From NCBI GenBank assembly GCA_023417815.1, contig JAEZEI010000115.1:1-13829 (forward strand): 13,829 nucleotides of DNA, in the 5' to 3' direction. The position numbers and the translations under genes were made by a program. The notes under the pieces were generated by a model that ran no database searches, was not told the origin of the DNA, and worked only from the letters and a program-made list of their open reading frames with translations. Numbering within the stretch: position 1 is the stretch's first letter; each line of letters starts with the position of its first letter. Origin of the DNA: Bacteroidota bacterium (GTDB lineage Bacteria > Bacteroidota > Bacteroidia > Chitinophagales > Chitinophagaceae). Below, piece by piece: positions 1 to 7,374 of the stretch.

Positions 1-3
1 CCT

Positions 4-45
4 CCAACTTCCAACTTCCAACCTCCAACTTCCAACTTCCAACCA
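4..45. repeat. Heptamer tandem repeat (CCAACTT)n
   Basis: Six consecutive 7-base units can be read: CCAACTT, CCAACTT, CCAACCT, CCAACTT, CCAACTT and CCAACCA. The array probably continues past the left edge of the window. It ends two bases before the -7 box of the glyA promoter, so it occupies the place where a -33 element would lie. The units do not code for anything recognisable. Arrays of this type occur in intergenic DNA of environmental Bacteroidota; the origin of this one is unknown. Confidence 0.9.
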
Positions 46-46
46 C

Positions 47-54
47 TATATTTG
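47..54 (+). promoter_or_regulatory. Candidate Bacteroidota -7 element for glyA
   Basis: TATATTTG matches the TAnnTTTG -7 consensus of the Bacteroidota housekeeping sigma factor exactly. It would start transcription near position 61, giving a leader of about 11 bases before the glyA ATG at 72. No TTTG/TTG -33 element is visible because the heptamer repeat fills that place. An AAAGG stretch at 61-65 lies six bases before the ATG and could act as a weak ribosome binding site, which is unusual in this window. Confidence 0.55.
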
Positions 55-71
55 TTTCTTAAAGGCACCAG

Positions 72-1352
72 ATGAAAAAAGATACAGAAGTTTTCCGTTT
101 AATAAATGATGAACTGAGCCGGCAACGCCATGGAATAGAACTGATCGCCAGTGAGAATTTCACCAGCTTGCAGGTGATGCAGGCCATGGGTTCTCCCCTC
201 ACCAATAAATATGCGGAAGGTTACCCCGGCCGAAGGTACTATGGCGGATGCGAAGTGGTTGACCAGGTGGAACAGCTTGCAATAGACAGGGTTAAGGAAA
301 TTTTCGGCTGTGAATATGCGAATGTGCAGCCACACAGCGGTGCCCAGGCAAACGCGGCACTGATGATGGCCATCCTTAAGCCGGGTGATACCATCCTGGG
401 ACTCGACCTCAGCATGGGAGGCCACCTTACTCACGGCTCCCCGGTGAATTTCTCGGGGAAACTTTACAACCCTGTTTTTTACGGGGTGAAGAAGGAAACA
501 GGTCTTATTGATTACGAGATGCTGGAAAGCCAGGCGCGCGAACACAAGCCCAAACTGATCATCTGCGGCGCTTCGGCCTATAGCCGTGATATTGATTATA
601 AAAGGATCCGTGCAGTGGCAGATGAGATAAATGCCTTTGTATTATGTGATATGGCACATCCCGCCGGGCTGATCGCGAAGAACCTGTTAACCTCACCGTT
701 CGATCATTGCCATTTTGTTACCAGCACCACGCATAAAACCCTGCGCGGACCAAGGGGAGGTATCATTCTTATGAAAGCTGATTTTGAGAACCCCTTTGGA
801 TTGAAAGATATAAAAGGAAATATCCGCATGATGAGTAACCTCATTGATATGGCTGTATTTCCCGGAACCCAGGGTGGGCCCCTGGAACATGTGATCGCTG
901 CAAAGGCTGTTGCATTCGGAGAGATCCTTACCGACGAATTCACGGTATATGCATCCCAGGTGAAAAGCAATGCCCAGGCAATGGCGCAGGCTTTTGTGAA
1001 GAAGGATTATAACATCATCAGCAATGGAACGGACAATCATCTTATGCTGATCGATCTGCGTAATAAGAATCTTACCGGTAAGAAAGCGCAGGAAACTCTC
1101 GACAGGGCGCACATAACTGTAAACAAGAATGCTGTTCCTTTCGATGATAAAAGTCCTTTCGTAACCAGTGGGATCAGGGTCGGAGTTCCTGCGATCACCA
1201 CGCGTGGCATGAAGGAATCTGATATGGTGACAGTAGTGGATCTTATCGACAAGGTGCTGATGAATATCGATAGCGAAGACATGATCAGGGATGTAAGCGG
1301 TTCGGTAAAAGAACTGATGGCACGTTTCCCGTTATACCCGGAACTAGGATAA
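72..1352 (+). CDS. glyA: Serine hydroxymethyltransferase
   Basis: This cytosolic PLP enzyme interconverts serine plus tetrahydrofolate with glycine plus 5,10-methylene-tetrahydrofolate, the main source of one-carbon units for purines, thymidylate and methionine. At 426 aa it has the normal bacterial length. Visible family motifs are IASEN (25-29), the YAEGYPGRRYYGG loop (47-59), the cofactor aspartate in LCDMAHPAG (D193), the Schiff-base lysine in the STTHKTLRGPRGG block (K222), and the substrate-carboxylate arginine in TSGIRVG (R369). The ATG at 72 is preceded by AAAGG and a TAnnTTTG promoter, and the N-terminus aligns with the family from the first residues. A DUF4293 gene follows after 9 bp and is probably co-transcribed, a link of position only. 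Nothing in the protein looks damaged. Confidence 0.97.
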   Translation: MKKDTEVFRLINDELSRQRHGIELIASENFTSLQVMQAMGSPLTNKYAEGYPGRRYYGGCEVVDQVEQLAIDRVKEIFGCEYANVQPHSGAQANAALMMAILKPGDTILGLDLSMGGHLTHGSPVNFSGKLYNPVFYGVKKETGLIDYEMLESQAREHKPKLIICGASAYSRDIDYKRIRAVADEINAFVLCDMAHPAGLIAKNLLTSPFDHCHFVTSTTHKTLRGPRGGIILMKADFENPFGLKDIKGNIRMMSNLIDMAVFPGTQGGPLEHVIAAKAVAFGEILTDEFTVYASQVKSNAQAMAQAFVKKDYNIISNGTDNHLMLIDLRNKNLTGKKAQETLDRAHITVNKNAVPFDDKSPFVTSGIRVGVPAITTRGMKESDMVTVVDLIDKVLMNIDSEDMIRDVSGSVKELMARFPLYPELG

Positions 1353-1361
1353 TTTTATTAT

Positions 1362-1772
1362 ATGCTACAACGAATCCAATCGATATGGCTGTTGCTTGCG
1401 GCAGCGGCTGCATTTCTAAGTTTAAAATTGCCCTTCTATAGTGGCACCAACCCGGAAGGGATCCCTGGCTATGAACTGTTGGGGACGGAGAATTTCTATC
1501 TTCTTTTGCTGACTGTGGCCATTGGCGTCATCGCACTTATTTGCATATTCCTGTATACGAACCGTTCGCTCCAATTCAGATTGACCGTCCTGGCGCTGAT
1601 CCTGGAGGCCGGCTTAATAGCATTGTACATTCTCGAGGTCAGGAAATATATGGGAGGAACCTATGCATTGACTGCAATTCTTCACGCATTTGTGCTCCTC
1701 TTCCTCATCCTGGCCGCGAAGGGAATTAAGAATGATGACAGGATCGTGAAGGAAAGCAACAGGCTGCGGTAA
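1362..1772 (+). CDS. DUF4293 family small integral membrane protein
   Basis: A 136-aa protein with four predicted membrane helices at about residues 7-24, 46-66, 72-92 and 101-119 and a short charged C-terminal tail. The N-terminal MLQRIQSIWLLLAA block, with LPFY at the end of helix 1, is characteristic of the DUF4293 family, which I know from Bacteroidota and which has no established function. It starts 9 bp after glyA and so is probably the second gene of a glyA transcript. The ATG at 1362 has no Shine-Dalgarno sequence, only an AT-rich leader. No catalytic motif is visible. Family assignment is fairly sure from length, topology and N-terminal motif; function is unknown. Confidence 0.85.
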   Translation: MLQRIQSIWLLLAAAAAFLSLKLPFYSGTNPEGIPGYELLGTENFYLLLLTVAIGVIALICIFLYTNRSLQFRLTVLALILEAGLIALYILEVRKYMGGTYALTAILHAFVLLFLILAAKGIKNDDRIVKESNRLR

Positions 1773-1819
1773 GTAATCTTAAAGTTGACTGGTAAGGAAG
1801 GCTTTACTATTTTAATAGG

Positions 1820-1827
1820 TACTTTTG
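1820..1827 (+). promoter_or_regulatory. Candidate -7 element for the nucleotidyltransferase operon
   Basis: TACTTTTG matches TAnnTTTG exactly and lies about 120 bases before the next gene start. No clear -33 element is seen at the right spacing; the nearest TTG (1785-1787) is about 32 bases upstream, too far. If it is used, transcription would start near 1834, and the inverted repeat at 1835-1911 would lie wholly inside the 5' leader. Confidence 0.4.
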
Positions 1828-1834
1828 AACAGCG

Positions 1835-1911
1835 TCTGCGTAGTCTGCGGGGAGCATTTCCTGGGTATATAAAATTTCACTCAGATTTAAGAATTTCCGC
1901 AGAAACGCAGA
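1835..1911. repeat. Imperfect long inverted repeat (TCTGCG...CGCAGA)
   Basis: The left arm TCTGCGTAGTCTGCGG (1835-1850) is nearly complementary to the right arm CCGCAGAAACGCAGA (1897-1911); each arm holds two TCTGCG-like units. The 46-base centre is AT-rich and unstructured. This may be a remnant of a mobile or REP-like intergenic repeat, or an RNA hairpin in the leader of the downstream gene. No ORF or target-site duplication accompanies it. Confidence 0.7.
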
Positions 1912-1932
1912 AACTCCTCCTGTTTCGGAGTT
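1912..1932 (+). other. Small hairpin upstream of nucleotidyltransferase start
   Basis: AACTCC (1912-1917) pairs perfectly with GGAGTT (1927-1932) around a 9-base loop, 16 bases before the ATG at 1949. It is not followed by a T-run, so it is not a typical terminator; it could be a leader structure or chance. The GGAG in its right arm lies 18 bases from the ATG, too far for a usual Shine-Dalgarno sequence. Confidence 0.35.
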
Positions 1933-1948
1933 CTAAAAAAGAATTTAA

Positions 1949-2956
1949 ATGAAGGCAATCATTCCAGTGGCCGGTGCAGGTACTAAATTGAGGCCGCATA
2001 CATATACCCAGCCTAAGGCGCTGATCCCCCTGGCAGGAAAGACACTTCTAAGTATTATTATTGACCAGCTTCGGGAATCAGGGATCAATGAATTCATTTT
2101 CATAATCGGGTATCTTGGTGAAAAGATCCAGGATTTTGTTACAAATGAATACCCGGATATTCAAACCCACTTCATCACGCAGAATGAAAGGCATGGTACA
2201 GGGCATGCTATAAATCTTGCCAAAGAGATCGTGAATGATGATGAAGTGCTGATCGTTCTGGGCGACACTATAGCCGAATACGATCTGCAGGATATACTGG
2301 ATTCACCCTACAGTATGCTTGGCGTTAAGAAGGTGGACGATCCCCGTAATTTCGGTGTTGCTGAGATCGATGAAGAAGGTTTCATTTCTCGTGTAGTGGA
2401 AAAACCTGCCATACCAAAGAGCAATATGGCCCTGGTAGGTGTGTACAAGATCCGGGAAACGGAATTGCTCTTTAATTGCCTCACAAAAGTTATCGGCAAC
2501 AACCAGAAGAAATACGACGAGTTCAGCCTTACGGATGCGCTGGAATGTATGATAGCCAACGGGGCAAAGTTCAAATCGTTTAAAGTGCCACACTGGTTCG
2601 ACTGCGGAAAGAAAGAATCTTTGATCCAGTCGAATGCAATATTACTCAAGAAGTTCGGCGGCACTCCGGTGGAGAATGAGTTATATATAAACAGTATTAT
2701 CATTCCACCGGTAAGTATCGGCCCGGGCTGTATAATCCGGAATTCGGTGATAGGTCCCAACGTTGCCATAGGTGAGAATACGATCATCAATCATGCGATC
2801 ATCAAGGATTCCATCATCGGTTCTTTTTCCAACCTGTTCGAGATCGTATTGAATAACTCGCTCATAGGCAGTGATGCCGAAGTAAAAGGGGTGAACCGGA
2901 ATTTAAACATCGGCGATAATACTGCTATTGATCTTGGAGGCGGCGGAGGCCGGTAA
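1949..2956 (+). CDS. Sugar-1-phosphate nucleotidyltransferase with beta-helix tail
   Basis: Predicted cytosolic enzyme that joins a sugar 1-phosphate to a nucleoside triphosphate to make an NDP-sugar and pyrophosphate, feeding polysaccharide or cell-envelope synthesis. The N-terminal Rossmann-like domain (about 1-235) has the signature GAGTKLRP with PKALIPLAGK (9-31; K23 is the likely phosphate-binding lysine), VLGD with a metal-binding aspartate (D106), VEKP (150-153) and HWFDCG (215-220). The C-terminal part (about 247-328) shows hexapeptide-like repeats such as IGPGCII and IGENTII, expected to form a left-handed beta-helix. The chain ends in a glycine-rich GGGGGR. The family resembles RmlA and archaeal ST0452-like enzymes; neither the sugar nor the nucleotide can be read from sequence. 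The nitronate monooxygenase-like gene follows after 9 bp, and polysaccharide export genes lie further downstream, which fits a role in making exported glycans. Confidence 0.88.
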   Translation: MKAIIPVAGAGTKLRPHTYTQPKALIPLAGKTLLSIIIDQLRESGINEFIFIIGYLGEKIQDFVTNEYPDIQTHFITQNERHGTGHAINLAKEIVNDDEVLIVLGDTIAEYDLQDILDSPYSMLGVKKVDDPRNFGVAEIDEEGFISRVVEKPAIPKSNMALVGVYKIRETELLFNCLTKVIGNNQKKYDEFSLTDALECMIANGAKFKSFKVPHWFDCGKKESLIQSNAILLKKFGGTPVENELYINSIIIPPVSIGPGCIIRNSVIGPNVAIGENTIINHAIIKDSIIGSFSNLFEIVLNNSLIGSDAEVKGVNRNLNIGDNTAIDLGGGGGR

Positions 2957-2965
2957 TTAACTGCT

Positions 2966-3913
2966 ATGAATAGATTTTCCAACCCGGTAACGGAGTTATT
3001 CGGAATTGACATACCATTGGTGCAGGCAGGAATGATCTGGGCCAGCGGATGGCGTTTGGCCAGTGCCGTGAGCAATGCCGGCGGCCTTGGTCTTATCGGC
3101 AGCGGCAGTATGTATCCTGAAGTGCTTCGCGAACATATTCAAAAATGCAAACAAGCCACATCCAGGCCTTTCGGAGTGAATGTTCCGCTGCTTTATCCTG
3201 ATATTGACCAGCATATAAATATCATTATTGAAGAAAGGGTGCCGGTCGTATTTACATCTGCTGGCAACCCCAAAACCTATACTTCGCGCCTTAAGGCAGA
3301 AGGGATAAAGGTGGTGCATGTGGTCAGCAGCGCAAAGTTTGCAAAGAAATCGGAAGATGCAGGCGTTGATGCTGTGGTTGCTGAAGGATTTGAAGCGGGA
3401 GGGCATAACGGCAGGGAGGAAACGACCACGATGGTGTTGATCCCGCTCGTGCGGGAAGCAGTGAAGATCCCCGTGATAGCAGCCGGCGGAATTGCAACAG
3501 GCAGGCAGATGCTTGCTGCTATGGTGCTTGGCGCAGATGGCGTGCAAGTAGGTTCACGCTTTGTGGGGTCTCCTGAAGCATCCTGCCATGATAATTTCAA
3601 ATCTGCCGTAATAAATTCCGCCGAAGGCGATACCATGCTTTCATTGAAACAGCTAACTCCTGTGCGTTTGCTGAGGAATGAATTCTTTGAAAAAGTGAAG
3701 CAGGCAGAACATGATGGTGCATCAAAAGATATTCTGCAGCAACTGCTTGGAAGAGGCCGTGCCAAGAAGGGAATGTTCGAAGGCGACCTGGATGAAGGCG
3801 AACTCGAAATAGGACAGGTTAGCGCATTAATGAAATCTATAATACCTGCGGCAGACATAGTGCAGGAGATATGGCAGGAATGCAGGACTGTAGCGGCCAA
3901 CCCACTGAAATAA
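2966..3913 (+). CDS. Nitronate monooxygenase / FabK-like FMN oxidoreductase
   Basis: A 315-aa TIM-barrel flavoprotein of the 2-nitropropane dioxygenase superfamily (NPD/FabK). Visible motifs are PLVQAGM (17-23) at the FMN site, AGGLGLIG (38-45), EGFEAGGHNG (140-149) with the conserved catalytic-type histidine H147, AAGGIATG (172-179) and GVQVGSRF (192-199), which bind FMN phosphate. In characterised relatives the activity is either oxidation of alkyl nitronates or enoyl-ACP reduction (FabK); both share these motifs, so the substrate is not settled. There are no fatty-acid synthesis genes nearby to favour FabK. It lies 9 bp after the nucleotidyltransferase gene and is probably co-transcribed. 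The start has no Shine-Dalgarno sequence, but the protein aligns with the family from the first residues. Confidence 0.85.
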   Translation: MNRFSNPVTELFGIDIPLVQAGMIWASGWRLASAVSNAGGLGLIGSGSMYPEVLREHIQKCKQATSRPFGVNVPLLYPDIDQHINIIIEERVPVVFTSAGNPKTYTSRLKAEGIKVVHVVSSAKFAKKSEDAGVDAVVAEGFEAGGHNGREETTTMVLIPLVREAVKIPVIAAGGIATGRQMLAAMVLGADGVQVGSRFVGSPEASCHDNFKSAVINSAEGDTMLSLKQLTPVRLLRNEFFEKVKQAEHDGASKDILQQLLGRGRAKKGMFEGDLDEGELEIGQVSALMKSIIPAADIVQEIWQECRTVAANPLK

Positions 3914-3916
3914 TAT

Positions 3917-3924
3917 TATATTTG
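3917..3924 (+). promoter_or_regulatory. Candidate -7 element for polysaccharide export genes
   Basis: TATATTTG, an exact TAnnTTTG match, lies four bases after the preceding stop codon. Transcription would begin near 3931, leaving a leader of about 24 bases before the ATG at 3955. It suggests that the export pair is transcribed at least partly independently of the upstream two-gene unit. No -33 TTTG is evident. Confidence 0.5.
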
Positions 3925-3954
3925 CTGAATTTATTTTAAAAATAACCCTCTCAG

Positions 3955-6327
3955 ATGCGTTCATACCAGCGTAGGTTCCAGTTTCTTGCCTGCCTTTTCA
4001 TATTTTTTCTTTGTTCACCTGTTCTTGCACAGCCCCCGGTTGAGCAGGATATCCCTTCGGAGATACTTCCGAACCAGGTAGATCCAAAGACACTTTCGCA
4101 GTCGCAGCTTTCCTCCTTGTTAAGCGACAAGAACAAGGAAAATACCGGTCGCGATAAGAATGCGGAACTGATGGAACGCAACAGGCTTGACCGCGACAGC
4201 GTGATCAAGGATAATATTCGCCTAAACTCTTACAGTGCTGATCAAACCTACGGCGCAAACATCTTTATTAATACACCGGTTACCGATGTTTCAGAACTTT
4301 CAACACCACCGCTCGATTATCCTATCGGTGTAGGCGATCACATCGTTGTATCACTGTGGGGTGCCGCCGAATTCCAGGAAAGCTATATCGTAGCAAGGGA
4401 TGGCGCAATATTCCCGCAGGGTCTTGGTAAGATAAATGTACAGGGACTAACCTTTGAAAATGTACGCGCCCTTGTTTATAACAGGTTCCGCAGCGTAGTG
4501 CCGGCGGGAACAAATATTTCTGTTTCGCTTGGTCAGCCAAGAACCATCAATGTGAATGTGGTGGGAAATGTTCATAACCCCGGGCCAACAGCGGTTTCTG
4601 CCTTTTCAAATGCATTTAATGTGATTGCCCGTGCGGGAGGGGTTAACCAGTTCGGTGATCTAAGGAACATCCAGGTGAAACGTGCAGGCAGGGTGATAGA
4701 CGTGATCGATGTATATAAATACTTAACCACTGGCGATTTTGGAAAGCATATATACCTACAGAATAATGACTTCGTTATTGTAGGGAATGTGCAGAAGAAG
4801 GTGCTTGCCACGGGCCAGTTCAAGCGGCCGATGTATTACCAGCTTAAGCCAGAAGAAGGAGTGAAAGCCCTCCTTCAGTATACGGGTGGTCTGAATCCTG
4901 ACGCCCTTGCTTCAGGAATGAAAGTGATCCGCACCGAGAATGAAAAGCAGGTAGTGAAGGATGTGAATGCCAACGCCATCATGAAGATCGCCGGCCAGGA
5001 TTTCATGCTGGAAGATGGGGACATCATTAAAGTTGATATAATAAAGCCGGGCCTTTCCAATAAAGTTGAATTGCGCGGGGAGGTTACCTATCCGAATTTT
5101 TACGAGTTAAGGCCCGGAGAAAGACTCTTTGATGTGATCAATCGTGCCGGTGGTGTAACCAGGAATACCTACCTGCCGCGTGCCTATATATTCAGGGGTG
5201 CAGGCGATTCAACAAACCTTCAGAGCGACAGGCTGGAAGTTAATCTCGAGGATATCAATACGAATGATGTTACGAGTCCAAGCAATGTATTGCTGATGCC
5301 GAATGATGTGATCCAGCTCTTTTCACAAAGTGAATTTGGAGAACAGCAGTATGTAGAGATCTATGGTGAGGTAAGGAAGCAGGGAAGAGTAAGGAAATAT
5401 GGCGGGATGAGCCTGCAGGACCTTTTATATCTTTCCGGGGGCATAAAACCTTCGGCAGAATTCGGAAGGCTGGAAATTTCCAGCATAGTGGATATAGATT
5501 CAGCACAACAGGGTTTAAAACCTACGAGAACGGTAGTGCGCTCTTATTTCATTCATCCAAACCTTCAGCTCGATTCAATGGCGGCAAAGATCATATTGCG
5601 TCCGTACGACCAGATCTTTGTAAGGAGGAATCCAACCTTCGAATTGCAGCAGAACATCCAGATCGTTGGCGAAGTGAATTATCCCGGCCAGTACCCGAGG
5701 CTGAATAAGTTCGAAAGGCTTTCTTCCTATATCGCCCGAGCAGGTGGCATCAAGGATAATGCAAACCTTGCAGGAGCAAAACTTTACAGGGAAGTAAGCG
5801 ATCCTTTCCGTCGTGATGATGTGAAACTGGAGCAGAAAGTGGATTCTCTGGGTCGCCCGATAATGGATACGGCAAATGTTGCACGCAGGGCAGAAGAACC
5901 CGTTAGTATAGAATTATATAAGGCATTGAGGAATCCGAATTCCAAGCATGATATCGTTCTGCAGGAAAATGACGTTATAGTGATTCCGGAGATCGATCCG
6001 TTTGTTTCGGTGGAAGGAAATGTACAGTCGCCATTGAAACTTGCGTATGATAAGGAACATACGAACCTGATGTATTATATCGACAAGGCAGGAGGTTTCG
6101 GTATTCGCCCGTGGAGAAAACGTGTTTATGTTACCTATAGCAACGGAAAGAGCAGGCGTACAAAGAGTTTCCTCTTCATCAAGTTCTATCCTAAGGTTGA
6201 GGAAGGATCGGTGATCAATGTTCCGGAAAGACCGCAGGGCCAGGAAGTGGTTGATCTTGCCAAATCAACGCTGATCGCCGCAATCCCGGTGATCCTGACC
6301 GCAGTAATATTTAAATATATAAACTAA
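3955..6327 (+). CDS. Outer-membrane polysaccharide export protein, six SLBB domains
   Basis: A Wza/BexD-type OPX protein expected to form the periplasmic and outer-membrane channel for capsule or exopolysaccharide. The N-terminus is a signal peptide (basic MRSYQRR, hydrophobic core to about residue 22, cleavage probably after VLA at 25). There is no convincing lipobox, unlike E. coli Wza. A low-complexity charged linker (30-90) is followed by the Poly_export domain (about 118-195, with YPIGVGDHIVVSLWG). Six SLBB-like repeats follow at about 197-277, 281-359, 369-455, 466-557, 567-677 and 683-757, recognised from recurring V.GEV..PG.Y and .RAGG motifs. The chain ends with a hydrophobic helix (770-788) and a KYIN tail. 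At 790 aa it is about twice the length of Wza, as is usual for the multi-SLBB forms of Bacteroidota. The chain-length gene follows after 6 bp. Confidence 0.92.
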   Translation: MRSYQRRFQFLACLFIFFLCSPVLAQPPVEQDIPSEILPNQVDPKTLSQSQLSSLLSDKNKENTGRDKNAELMERNRLDRDSVIKDNIRLNSYSADQTYGANIFINTPVTDVSELSTPPLDYPIGVGDHIVVSLWGAAEFQESYIVARDGAIFPQGLGKINVQGLTFENVRALVYNRFRSVVPAGTNISVSLGQPRTINVNVVGNVHNPGPTAVSAFSNAFNVIARAGGVNQFGDLRNIQVKRAGRVIDVIDVYKYLTTGDFGKHIYLQNNDFVIVGNVQKKVLATGQFKRPMYYQLKPEEGVKALLQYTGGLNPDALASGMKVIRTENEKQVVKDVNANAIMKIAGQDFMLEDGDIIKVDIIKPGLSNKVELRGEVTYPNFYELRPGERLFDVINRAGGVTRNTYLPRAYIFRGAGDSTNLQSDRLEVNLEDINTNDVTSPSNVLLMPNDVIQLFSQSEFGEQQYVEIYGEVRKQGRVRKYGGMSLQDLLYLSGGIKPSAEFGRLEISSIVDIDSAQQGLKPTRTVVRSYFIHPNLQLDSMAAKIILRPYDQIFVRRNPTFELQQNIQIVGEVNYPGQYPRLNKFERLSSYIARAGGIKDNANLAGAKLYREVSDPFRRDDVKLEQKVDSLGRPIMDTANVARRAEEPVSIELYKALRNPNSKHDIVLQENDVIVIPEIDPFVSVEGNVQSPLKLAYDKEHTNLMYYIDKAGGFGIRPWRKRVYVTYSNGKSRRTKSFLFIKFYPKVEEGSVINVPERPQGQEVVDLAKSTLIAAIPVILTAVIFKYIN

Positions 6328-6333
6328 CCGATA

Positions 6334-7374
6334 GTGGAAAGTAAAGAACTGCTCCAGAAGATCGTATTGCGTTTGGGCAAATTCAGGCTGCTGATCTTTG
6401 TCGGCGGACTTGCCATGGGCGCCTTGCTGTTCTTTTATTCCAAAACAATACCGCCGGTATTCACTTCAAGAGCATCTGTGTTTCCGCTTACCGCGGGAAA
6501 TGATAATTCGGCGGCTAATAATGCACTGAATACAATCCTTGGAATTTCAGAAACCCCAAAAAGTTTTAGCCAGGAAGCATCCATTAATATCGTGGAGCTT
6601 GCAACCAGCCGTAATACGAGGGAATCTGTAGCCATGACAAAGATCGACTCTCTCGGCAACAGGACCATCGCGGAGCTGGTGATCGAGAATTATAACAAGA
6701 GCCGCGGCATGTTCACTCCTGCGATCAAGATGCCTACCGATCCAAAACTCCTGGCCGCGATCGGCGGAAATTTATTGCGCGAAGGCTTTAATGCGAAGAT
6801 CAATAAGAATGGTATCCTTGAACTGAATTACAGCAGCACCGATCCAAACCTGGTTTCCCCGATAAGCTATGTATTCATTTCGAAGATCTCTGAATTCTAT
6901 AAAGATCTGAAGACCAGAAAAGCCAAGATCGATTATGATTTTACGGTGCGCAAGATCGATTCTTTGAATAGGGTGCTCAATAACTTCGACCGCCAGGCCA
7001 TTCACATGAACAATACAACACTTTTTGTTCCTTCTGAAAAGATACAGTATATCATTCCAAAGGAAAACCTGGCAAGTGCAAAAGAAAGGGTGATGCGCCA
7101 GCGTGATGCCTCTGCAAATAATCGCGAGGAAGCGCTCTGGAGGCTTCAGAAAGTTACGCCCATCATCGACATTCTCGACAGGCCTGATCCTCCATTCAAT
7201 GTAAAGCAGCCTTCATCAACTATTTACGCTTTCGTTGGTTTCTTGCTTGGATGCCTCCTGTTCTCCTTCATATTCGTGGCCAACCTGCTGTATGCTTATG
7301 CAAAGAAGCAGGCTGATGAGGCTATCTTCGGAAACGAGGTGGAGGATACTACGGTATCTACAACGGTTGCCTGA
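6334..7374 (+). CDS. Wzz-type polysaccharide chain-length determinant protein
   Basis: A 346-aa inner-membrane polysaccharide co-polymerase. A helix at about 19-36 is followed by a large periplasmic part (37-294) that is partly helical/coiled-coil (about 185-275), then a proline-rich stretch RPDPPFNVKQPSS (283-295) and a second helix (about 297-321), the usual Wzz layout. There is no Walker motif or tyrosine-rich tail, so it is not a BY-kinase fusion. The start is GTG: the stop of the SLBB gene is in the same frame two codons upstream, and the next ATG (residue 28) would cut into the first membrane helix. The 6-bp gap to the OPX gene implies co-transcription, and the two proteins probably dock in the periplasm. 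Its stop directly abuts the stop of the convergent ABC permease. Confidence 0.87.
   Translation: MESKELLQKIVLRLGKFRLLIFVGGLAMGALLFFYSKTIPPVFTSRASVFPLTAGNDNSAANNALNTILGISETPKSFSQEASINIVELATSRNTRESVAMTKIDSLGNRTIAELVIENYNKSRGMFTPAIKMPTDPKLLAAIGGNLLREGFNAKINKNGILELNYSSTDPNLVSPISYVFISKISEFYKDLKTRKAKIDYDFTVRKIDSLNRVLNNFDRQAIHMNNTTLFVPSEKIQYIIPKENLASAKERVMRQRDASANNREEALWRLQKVTPIIDILDRPDPPFNVKQPSSTIYAFVGFLLGCLLFSFIFVANLLYAYAKKQADEAIFGNEVEDTTVSTTVA

Noticed and set aside
99..545. Long open frame opposite glyA
   Set aside because: It lies wholly inside glyA on the other strand, and its translation is rich in Cys and His with no family resemblance.
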